Of a stretch of 64,000 nucleotides of DNA, positions 56,331 to 64,000 are shown piece after piece. Location: NCBI GenBank assembly GCA_025531455.1, contig JAMYHL010000010.1, forward strand, positions 310,001-374,000, given 5' to 3'. The position numbers were made by a program, and so were the translations under genes. This stretch comes from Apiotrichum sp. Y4204 (lineage: Eukaryota; Basidiomycota; Tremellomycetes; Trichosporonales; Trichosporonaceae). The stretch's first letter is position 1. Each line of letters begins with the position of its first letter. The notes under the pieces are model-generated. The model was given only the letters and a program-made list of their open reading frames with translations, had not been told where the DNA came from and did no database searches.

Positions 56331-57232
56331 CGTGTTTGGGGGGAGTGGGGATGAGATAGGACGGAGAATGCAGTATTTACTCTGTGCAAGTGGCCAAGAG
56401 ATGGTGCTCGCGCGGTGTGAGTCGACCGCTTGATAGATCTGAGATGGAAACGCCGCTCAGCACCTCCGCTCCCCTCTCTTACACCAACTCGTGCCTCACG
56501 GAAGTCTATACGAAGATCGGGGGAGTCCAGAGCTCGGATGTAATGCATGACGACTGCCGCGCGGAAACGGAGGGGGTGCCACCTCCGACGGAACCTACCG
56601 CCACACTCACCCTTCGCCGTGATGGTGACGGTCCAGATCACGAGACGAAGTACGGTACGTGATGCTGCGACAACTCCGACGCGACCCCTTCGTGTCCTCC
56701 AAAGGAACGCCCTTCAGAGATTTAGTACCTTTAAGCATATCATAACTGTTGCCGCTCGCGTAAGGCCGTTGAGATGAGGTTCGAGATTGGGCTGGTCGTC
56801 AGCTGACGTTGTATCAGAGTCAATGTGCTGCGGAGATGAAGGGCGTGGGCTGTACCTAACCATAATGGTATACTACACACTGCATACTTGGACGGTTGGA
56901 CTACAGACTTGACTGAAGAGGAAGCTCCGAGGAAGGGAGGGAGAGGGCGCGGTTGGACAGGATGCTGAGGGTGGACTGGGTGCAGTTTGCTCTGGTTTCT
57001 CTGGTACTACACACATTCCGGTCGAGCCAATAGCACATACGGATTTGGAGGCTGGCAACTGGGGGAAGAGGGGAAAGCGTGGGAGGGGTCATCTGGGCTG
57101 TGGGTCATGCCTCATTCTCTGCCATTAGCCTCGGTGCCCTAGCCTCTACTCACCTTTGGGACGGAGGACCTTGAAACACCCGGAGAGCCCGTGCAGATAG
57201 CGCTGCAGCAGCCGCTCTCCGCAGACAGTTGT
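56331..57232. other. Spacer in the cysteine-rich cluster, with duplicated DNA
   Basis: The part from about 56870 onward, downstream of member B, resembles the part from about 57735 onward, downstream of member C. This marks a tandem duplication unit. No additional coding sequence is supported, although 57180-57232 may hold the former C-terminal coding part of member B. Confidence 0.5.
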
Positions 57233-57457
57233 TTAGGGAGGGGGCCGGACGCACCAGCGGGGCGGGCACGGCTGGGAGATGGGCGTGCAAAAGTCGCCGT
57301 AACAGCAGCGACGGTACCCTTCCTTGCAGTAGCGAGGGAGGATGCCGTTGTCCGTGACTTCGGTCTCGGCGTTGGGGTCGGGGAGGGGCGCGGGGGAGGC
57401 GAGTGCGCCGAGGAGGAGAGTGAGCGCCAGAAGGAGGTACAGGCGGGGGGAGGACAT
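57233..57457 (-). CDS. Small secreted cysteine-rich protein B, shortened
   Basis: The ORF encodes 74 aa with a signal peptide (MSSPRLYLLLALTLLLGALA) and a mature part with CKEGYRRCCYGDFCTPISQPC. It is clearly a paralogue of member C: the signal peptide, the PDPNAETE segment and the first Cys cluster are nearly the same. It stops at a TAA right after a C-rich run, where C continues for about 40 residues. One base further on, another frame stays open through TGCTGC codons to a GTGAGT donor at the position matching member C. The gene is thus probably frameshifted in its C-terminal half. Whether the short product is made is unknown. Confidence 0.55.
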   Translation of the reverse strand: MSSPRLYLLLALTLLLGALASPAPLPDPNAETEVTDNGILPRYCKEGYRRCCYGDFCTPISQPCPPRWCVRPPP

Positions 57458-57982
57458 CTTGGGATGAGGGGAAGAGGAGAAAGAAAGAAGAAGAAAGAGT
57501 TGCAAGTCAGATTTAAGATATCTGCTCAGCACGCTCAGTGTTTCCAGAACCTAGGAGTCCAAGGTGCGCGACCATATCATACTGGACACCAGGATTGACC
57601 ATACATCGGATACAGTCAACTATTCGAAACCGCTCTCTGACTTAGTGACTTGGTGAAACCGAGCTTCTGGCGCGATCGGACGGCCAAGACATGCAGCCCT
57701 TCTGAAGCAATGTGCTGCGGCGATGTTGCCAAGATTGTATACTACACAATGCATATTCGGACTGCTTGGACTCTTTGGACTGCCTGGACTACAGACTTGA
57801 GGGGGAAGATCGACGGAGGTCACGGATTGGGAGGATGTTGAGGGTGAAGTGGACTCCTTCGGCTTCTCTGGCACTATACACTATTATACACCGAGACGAA
57901 TCAGACTGGCAAATGGAAAGTAGAACAGAGGGGCAGGACGACGCCAGGCGACGCGGCCTGCAAGCGTTGCCTTAACCGATGT
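57458..57982. other. Spacer between cysteine-rich genes B and C
   Basis: The segment holds the upstream region of gene B. Part of it (about 57480-57690) resembles the upstream region of gene C (about 58360-58570), including a shared stretch ending GGCGCGATCGGAC. No ORF is supported. Confidence 0.5.
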
Positions 57983-58349
57983 TTACGCCTTTGCATTCTC
58001 ATTCTGCCATTAGTCCCGCCGACTCTCGACTCACCTGGGGACAAATGACGGCGGCACAGTAGATATTGGGCCCACAGCCACCCTTGCAGCAGCAGTCATC
58101 GCCAGGCCAGGTCGGCGGCCAGGGCTTGTTGGGGGGCAGACAAATGCGCCATGCAATCTTGCAGGGCTGGGAGACGGGCGTGCACTTGTCGCCGAGGCAG
58201 CAGCGGCGGTATCCTTTCTTGCAGTTGCCCGGGCGGATGCCGTTCGTGGCTTCGGTATCGGCGTTTGGGTCGGGGGCAGGCACGGGCGAGGCGAGTGGGC
58301 CGAGGAGGAAGACGAGGGCGAGGAGGAGATAGAGGCGGAGCGAGAGCAT
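57983..58349 (-). CDS. Small secreted cysteine-rich protein C
   Basis: Model: complement(join(57983..58003, 58035..58349)), 111 aa. If the 31-nt intron is not real, the ORF reads on to a stop at 57999. A signal peptide (MLSLRLYLLLALVFLLGPLA) is followed by a short acidic propeptide-like part (PAPDPNADTEA) and a mature domain with Cys in CKKGYRRCCLGDKC, QPCKIAW, ICLPP, DDCCCKGGCG and YCAAVICPQ. The domain is closely related to member B and more distantly to member A. No named family is recognised. The signal peptide and paired Cys residues imply secretion through the ER with several disulfides. A 31-nt intron would be at the lower limit for this genome. Confidence 0.7.
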
Positions 58350-60969
58350 TTTGAACTGAGAGAAAGAGGTGTCGAGAGAAGAAGGAAGAGAAGGAAGTCA
58401 GTCTCTGTTTAGTATCCTCGGCGCTCGCGTTAAAGATGCGCAACTACAACATACTGGACAACAGTTGGGACTCTCCGTCCAGTCCAGTCCAGTCGACCAC
58501 CCGAAGCCGCTACTTGCTCGTGAAACCAAGCTCTTGGCGCGATCGGACAGCCACAACACACCGCCCCATGGAGCTCCACAGCCGTCACATGAAACGAAAC
58601 AAGCTCAAACGATTGAACACCAGATCACCAGATCACCAGACCCCGTTGGGCTCTAGTAAGTGCTTATCCCTTCTCCTTCGGAGGCTGCTCGCCGCGTCAG
58701 AAGCTCGGCGCTACCGTTTCGGCATACGTTTCTCGCGCGGGGCGACAACTGCCGCACGTTCCTGAGATACCGCGCTCTCCGCCGGAATTGGACACAGAGA
58801 GTACGGTTCACCGTCAAAAGGTCGAGGATCGCAGATCGGAGATTCTGGAGTTCAAGGCGATCTCGCCATCTCTTCCATTTACTGGCAGGGAAGATCGTAT
58901 TTTGGGGCTCGAGAGTTGGCATCAGCGAAAACAGAGCGTTACAGCTGCGTGCTATGGTCGCGATACGCGGGCCCCGATTGTGGGTGGTGTGAATATTCTG
59001 CAAGCTGCAAGCCTGCACGCTGAGCTGCACTGGATCAGTATGATGAGCATGATGAGCGGAGACTGTCAGTGCGGATCAGTGCTCTCCAGCGATCCAACTG
59101 CTGTCGATTCAACTGCGATCCACCTTCGGCAACTGTCGGGGTCAGGGCGTCTACCTCCTTTCGACGACGGGCATCTGCTTAAGCTGCGTAATCTGCGTAA
59201 TCTGTTTTAACCTGTGTAATCTGCGCAATCTGCTAATCTGATAGCCCCAATGCGCAGCATGGTACGCCCCACAAACTGAAGGCGTCCTCAATCCCTGAGA
59301 CTCAGAACCTCGAGCGCTCGAGTTTGCCGACTGTGGGAAGTGTAGTGACGAACAAAAGAACAAGGAAGCAAGGAACGCGGCCAGACTAGATGTAGAAGGC
59401 GTAGCTTCCATTCATCCCACCACAGTCTTCTCCGATTTAGCGGAGAACAATGAGCAGCATGTACCTTGTATCACTGATAGCCTGTGAACCGGAAGCCACA
59501 CCAGCTCCAGGAAAGTGGAATCGGTATGGAATGGCCATGGGACCGAGAAACCGTGCTAGCTGGTAAAACGTGCTCAAATGTTCACAACATCTCACTACTG
59601 TCACCTACGAAGCACCAGTCCGACAGTTCCCAATGCCCACGATCCCACGGATCCCAACTCCGAGAAGCACATCGCATTGACCTCTAGCCTCCAAGCTGAG
59701 AATGCGAGGCGCAAGGCTGTTGGCGGGTGGCGCGCGGCGCGCGCACGGCTGTGTGGCACACGCCTCGCGCCTCGCTGCGCGCTGCGCCCGACACATCATC
59801 GTGGCGGTGGTGCACGCGTGCATGAAATCACACACAGTAGTCACACACAATCTGTGGCGCTTTGGCTTTGTGGATCTTCGATCCATGGATCCAGCGACTC
59901 GGTGCTCTGTGTGGGGGGTTCGAAGGACGGATTCTGCATATAACAAATTTCGAGCTCACCTCGAAGCGCGCAGATCGCGGCGCACAGATCCCGCCACTCC
60001 AGATTGCCGGGGCCCAGGCCAGGGCAGGAGGGGAGGAGCGTGTCTCGGACGAAATGAATGAATCAGCCATGTTAATTGGTATAACCGTATGATCGCGTAT
60101 GAATCTGATGTCAGTGAATGGACGGGCAGAGGGAATCTGGGATCTGGCTCCTTCGCTGCCCCAGACGGCGGGGAATACAGGAATAGATTGACTGAATGCG
60201 TGGTCGCCTGACGAATTGACTGAGTGAGTGGACAGCAAACACCAGCCTGGACCACACCTGGTGGGCGTGGTGCCTGTGCCGACGCTAGCGAGCTAGCGAT
60301 GAGGTATGGCGATCTGCGATGTTGTTAAAATGTTCCGTGATGGTTGGCGGGGGAATGTTGGGAATGAAGATCAGAGCTGAGAGGTCTGAGAGGATGATCG
60401 TCGAGACCCGAATCGACGACTGTCGATCATGGATGAGATCTCATCAATGTACAGAACACGTATCGGCGCAGTTGGGTTTGGAGCAATGCGCCGAAGTAAC
60501 CTCTTTCCTCCCTCGTGCTTCTTCTCCCCGGCCGGTCATAGTTCAACTATGATACATTATCCCATGCAAGTATGTACATGGACAAGGCGTCCTGAAGAAT
60601 GATAATGAGAATGAGAGTCCGGTGGTCCGGTAGTGTCCGGTAATAGTCCTGGGATGTATGCAATATGCGGTGGTAGTGAAGGTCAAGGAATCCAGTCCAG
60701 ATGCGGGTGTCTCTGAAACCCTGGTAGTCGAGAGACGAGTGAGAGTGTTCGTAGGCGAGACCAAGCTCGCGCTCTCGTGCTCGCTCTGTCGCTGTAATAC
60801 TGTGTGGTCGTGGCTGTCTGTACGTGTCTGTGTAGCTCTAGGTGACCATCTTGAGTAGGAGATGCGATTTTGTGTGTGGTGTTGAATGTGTGCCACATGC
60901 TGGGGGGAGTGTTGAAGTCGGTGACCAGATGGAGAGGCCTCATGTAGACTCCACACTCTTGGTGCTCGC
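58350..60969. other. 2.6-kb region without supported genes
   Basis: Many short ORFs on both strands show neither codon bias nor family features. It contains an imperfect 9-bp tandem repeat (59184-59241) and a very GC-rich patch with short inverted repeats (about 59720-59790). Confidence 0.5.
59184..59241. repeat. Imperfect 9-bp tandem repeat (CTGCGTAAT)
   Basis: About six units of CTGCGTAAT or close variants (CTGTGTAAT, CTGCGCAAT, CTGCTAAT) follow each other. Confidence 0.8.
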
Positions 60970-61484
60970 CTATACCATGGCGTGGTCCTCAGTGACCTCG
61001 GGGACGCAGCGTAGTGGCGGGCGGTAGCCGCGGAGAGCCTGGCGAAGTCGCTGACAACGGTCCTTTGGTCGCAACGGTGGGCTGGGTGGCAGAAGGGGCT
61101 TCTCAGACACAACAAGCTGGCGGGTAAGGGTGTCGAGATAGGTGAACTGTCCTGGCCGAGAAGACTGCAGGGAGACTAAGCGGGGGTGCTTGCTATCCCT
61201 GACTGGCGAGGCGGTGGGAAGGACAGGGGGAGATGAGGAGAATCTGCAAGCCAGTCAGCGCCGAGTCCACCAGTGCCAAGTCAGTTCACTCACGGCCATT
61301 GGAAGATGGCTACACAGACAGCAAAGAGCACGAACAAGATGGGCAGAGGCACCTGGACGTTAGCAAACAGACTGGCGGAGATGGCCAACTCCGAACTCAC
61401 AGCGTCGAGAGCCTGGACAGTGAGCTGACCGGCAACCTTGACGCGAGGCACAACGGTGTGCAACGAGTCAACGGCACTTTCCAT
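60970..61484 (-). CDS. Small single-pass membrane protein of unknown function
   Basis: Model: complement(join(60970..61243, 61294..61352, 61401..61484)), 138 aa. I do not recognise it. A short N-terminal amphipathic part (MESAVDSLHTVVPRVKVAG) precedes one transmembrane helix (VPLPILFVLFAVCVAIF). The C-terminal about 90 residues are rich in Pro, Ser and Arg (FSSSPPVLP, RPKDRCQRLRQALRGYR). Two introns (48 and 50 nt) with canonical signals are needed. The 48-nt one has GTGAGT and GCTAAC and is in frame, so it would be missed by an ORF search. The second joins the helix to a 91-codon open frame with no competing stop. The topology suggests a tail in the cytosol or organelle matrix. The function is unknown. 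Confidence 0.5.
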
Positions 61485-63488
61485 GGTGATAGGTTGTCGA
61501 GAGGGGTTGACGAGCGGGGTAAAATTGAAGAAAGAGAAAGATAAATAGGGCAACTTGAGAGTCGTCCGGCACAAGAAACGGAGAGACCCAACGGCGTTGC
61601 GGTCGTCGAAGGACGATATGTCGAGCAGCGTGAAACCCAACGCTGGCCGCTTCAACGACGAGCAAGAATATGAAGAGAGTCGAAGAAAGAGACCGATCCG
61701 AGATCCATACGTGATCTCGAACCGCACTGTGAACCAGAATGGGAAGCAGACGAAGGTTTACAGAATCCTACGCCGAGTGCTATTATCGTCGTCAGTTTAC
61801 ATTCATCTGCAGTCGCACGTTGGACATGTCCAACATGTCAAAGGCGACCTAAAGGGCGTTGGGGGACAAGATAGACCGCCTCGCGCCACAAACACACACA
61901 GGCCGAACTAGCACAGGGACGCAGGGACGCAGGGGGTGCCCACTGCTTCTTGCCAGCAGTGGAGCGCTGGTTGGCAGTGGCATTAATTTGCCACAGGTGC
62001 GGACTGATCGACTGATAGACCACCCGTACGCCACCCCGTCCAGGCCGTGAACCAGGCCCCGGATGACCCGGAGACAAACTCTTCATCAACCAACTCATGC
62101 AACTCACCGGAATTCTCCTTTTTCACTTCCTTTGCCCTGTTGCACTACGTTGAGTTGGAATACCCTGTGGAGGTAATTCTACAGAGGCGTGTGGATGTGC
62201 CTTAGCAAAGAAGCAGTCACTGATCGACCCAGGAGCGAGGAGCGCAGGATCGGATCCGAAGGGGCGAAGGGCCGGAGGGATCAGGCCGAGGGCGTAACAA
62301 CACAGGGGGATCAGGTTGATCAGGGGGATAACTCTCGGCGATCAACACGGCGCCTGCAGGGATCGGGGCGCAAAGGGGAAAATGCAGCCAATCTGAACAC
62401 AGGCCACAGCAATACCAGGAGCGGGGCGCTTGGGGAGTCCGAGGCGCTTGGCGTGAAATGGCAATGCGCAGCGTGCAGTGCGTACGAGGTGCCGAGGTGC
62501 TGCGTAGAGAGCCGCAGAGAGAGGGCGAAAAAAAGAAAGAAAAGAATGTGGTGAGGGTGTCGAGTGAATTGCGTGGCGCAGGCAAATGGACAGTTGGTGT
62601 CCGTGGAGAATTTGATCGTCTTGAAGAATGGCTACTAGCGTCCTCGGCGACTTTATCAATGTTTAAAGTGTAGAGGAGAGACAAGGACTAAGGAGTGCAC
62701 GCAGGGGAGGAGGCACAGAGATCAGAATGGACGGGGGAGGGGAGACTGTCGAGGGAAACGAAAAGAGCGACGGCGGCGAGATTGAATTAGGACGAGCCTG
62801 AGGAGACAGAGAGTTGAGAGGCGGCGACGAGGCGAATTGAATGGATAAACAATTGGGGCGAATTGGTGAAAGCACAACACTGTTGCGAACCACAATGGTG
62901 AAGAGACAAGCGTCGACGACGACCACGACGATAAGAAATAGCAGGCACTATTTATTGTACCACCGCAGAGGGCGCAGACCAGGCCACCAAGAGTTGACTG
63001 TGGTTACCACGGCAGTCTTTGTCTAAGGGTACGACAGACAACGGAAGGGGGTGTGAGGGCGGGCAGGACGGCAGATGACTAGAACGCGGACGACAACCAG
63101 GAGAGCGGTACTGCGTACGTACAGTACTGGGCGACCGCGTTCCTATCAACAGTCTGAGCAGGATCCTGTTGGGGCACGGGGCCTCGGCAACGGGGAGAAA
63201 CGAGACACCTTATGACGAGAGAGGCCAAGAGCAGAGATATTATGGTTAGGGTGCATCTCGTACTACGACGCGCGCTGGTGAACTCGATCTCGTCACTCTC
63301 TCGCCAGGACAGATAGGCTCATGCACAGAGTTTGGGCCCAAGCATGGATGACCTGTTCTGGGAAGCTAAGAACCCAACGCCACTCCAGACTACATTAGAT
63401 GCTTTGCAGACTTCGGAGCGCATGGAACAAGTGTTCCTGCGTTCCTGTGTCTCCTGTCCTGGGATCCTGGTCGTGTCTCAATCTAGTT
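61485..63488. other. 2-kb region without supported genes
   Basis: The part around 62660-62940 is C/T-rich on the minus strand, like fungal leaders, but no ORF starting with ATG and showing splice logic follows it. The longest minus ORF (62217-62684) would need a TTG start. Confidence 0.4.
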
Positions 63489-63869
63489 CTATTCGGTCTG
63501 ATCGCTTCGTGGAGAAGAACCTTCCCGTCTGAAGCCTGCGGTCTGGGTCTGGCCCGAGCCCGGGGTGATGGTGAGCTCGTGTTTGTGTTCAACGGTCATC
63601 ACATCGCCCTGCGCGTCCCGCGTTCCAAAGTACAGGTATCTGTCGTGTGCAAGTGACCTCATAGACGCATATCGACGTACGTTGCGGGGACATGATCGCC
63701 GCCAGGGTCCCGGCGGGTGCGAGATCCAGTCTGCGACCCCCGTTGTACCCTTGGCGTTGCTTGTCCTGCGAGGGACATGGAAGGCGGAGGTGAGGGTGGT
63801 CGCAGGATCGGTATCGTTCCCGACCATGCTGGCCCTGTTGGAGCCGAGCTTGAGGCAATACCCGTGCAC
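63489..63869 (-). CDS. Possible 3' part of a gene running in from the right edge
   Basis: A 126-codon frame without stops ends at 63489. It includes a protein-like stretch (YLYFGTRDAQGDVMTVEHKHELTIT). A candidate 41-nt intron (63640-63680, GTACGT...CAG) could instead join a different upstream frame. No family is recognised and the start is not defined, so the call is weak. Confidence 0.2.
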   Translation of the reverse strand: MHGYCLKLGSNRASMVGNDTDPATTLTSAFHVPRRTSNAKGTTGVADWISHPPGPWRRSCPRNVRRYASMRSLAHDRYLYFGTRDAQGDVMTVEHKHELTITPGSGQTQTAGFRREGSSPRSDQTE

Positions 63870-64000
63870 CCGTGTGCTCTAGTGTCTGGCGTCTGGCCCG
63901 GTGCGGCTGCCGGGGGTTGCAAGCTTGGCGCGTTTGGGTCCGGGTTTGCCGTGGTTTACGCCCACGGCCCACCGGCCCACGGATCCACGAACCCTTGATG

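Noticed and set aside
59720..59790. GC-rich patch with short inverted repeats near 59.7 kb
   Set aside because: The arms are short CGCG-type runs that arise from base composition. No terminal repeats or transposase were found.
62217..62684. 155-codon minus-strand ORF
   Set aside because: It would need a TTG start and shows no family motif, codon bias or splice structure.

Overview
The window is nuclear DNA of a GC-rich basidiomycetous yeast or yeast-like fungus. The best match is a tremellomycete, possibly of the Trichosporonales. This placement is an inference from gene content and gene architecture, not from a search. Most genes are broken by very short introns (about 31-50 nt, often exactly 36 nt) with GTRNGT donors, CTRAC/CTAAC branch sites close to the acceptor, and CAG ends. 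Exon models below were rebuilt by hand from splice signals, reading frame and family conservation. The joined lengths of all models are divisible by three.

Layout. 0-5 kb: a secreted double-psi beta-barrel (expansin/barwin-like) protein (+) and ribonuclease H1 (-). 5.4-10.8 kb: a 16-exon full-length ABCC transporter (+). 13.6-16 kb: an unrecognised type I membrane protein (+). 17.4-24.5 kb: a PPP1R37-like leucine-rich-repeat protein (-) diverging from heat-shock factor HSF1 (+). 25-27.8 kb: an alpha/beta-hydrolase-fold mitochondrial protein (+) converging on an SGNH-hydrolase-like protein (-). 28.6-30.4 kb: a metacaspase (+) with an apparent one-nucleotide exon. 30.8-32.4 kb: MICOS subunit MIC12 (-) diverging from mitochondrial ribosomal protein uS19m (+). 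34-36.3 kb: an annexin with an NQYGAPP-repeat tail (+) and tRNA-Leu(AAG) (-). 36.5-40.8 kb: a Gfo/Idh/MocA oxidoreductase (-) diverging from a mitochondrial DEAD-box helicase (+). 41-45 kb: mitochondrial NDP kinase (-) diverging from an AlkB-like dioxygenase (+), then a TRIC-like channel (+). 45-47 kb: a bacterial-looking GH13 alpha-glucosidase (-). 47.4-50.8 kb: DNA topoisomerase III (-). 52.5-55.7 kb: serine hydroxymethyltransferase (+), tRNA-Leu(CAG) (+) and YAE1 (+). 56-58.4 kb: a tandem family of three small secreted cysteine-rich proteins (-). 61 kb: a small unrecognised single-pass membrane protein (-). The last 2.5 kb has no convincing gene except a doubtful ORF near 63.5 kb.

Functional themes. 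Mitochondrial genes are frequent (MIC12, uS19m, DEAD-box helicase, NDP kinase, SHMT, alpha/beta hydrolase, probably RNase H1). Two promoter regions of about 300 bp drive divergent pairs, each with at least one mitochondrial gene. Three gene-start regions carry the 8-bp palindrome TCACGTGA (Cbf1/bHLH type). No integrated virus, transposon or CRISPR array was seen. The most noteworthy items are the one-nucleotide metacaspase exon, the duplicated cysteine-rich secreted family with a frameshifted middle member, the two tRNA-Leu genes that differ in anticodon and intron but share a body, the two-start SHMT, the in-frame alternative donor in NDP kinase, and the bacterial-type alpha-glucosidase.
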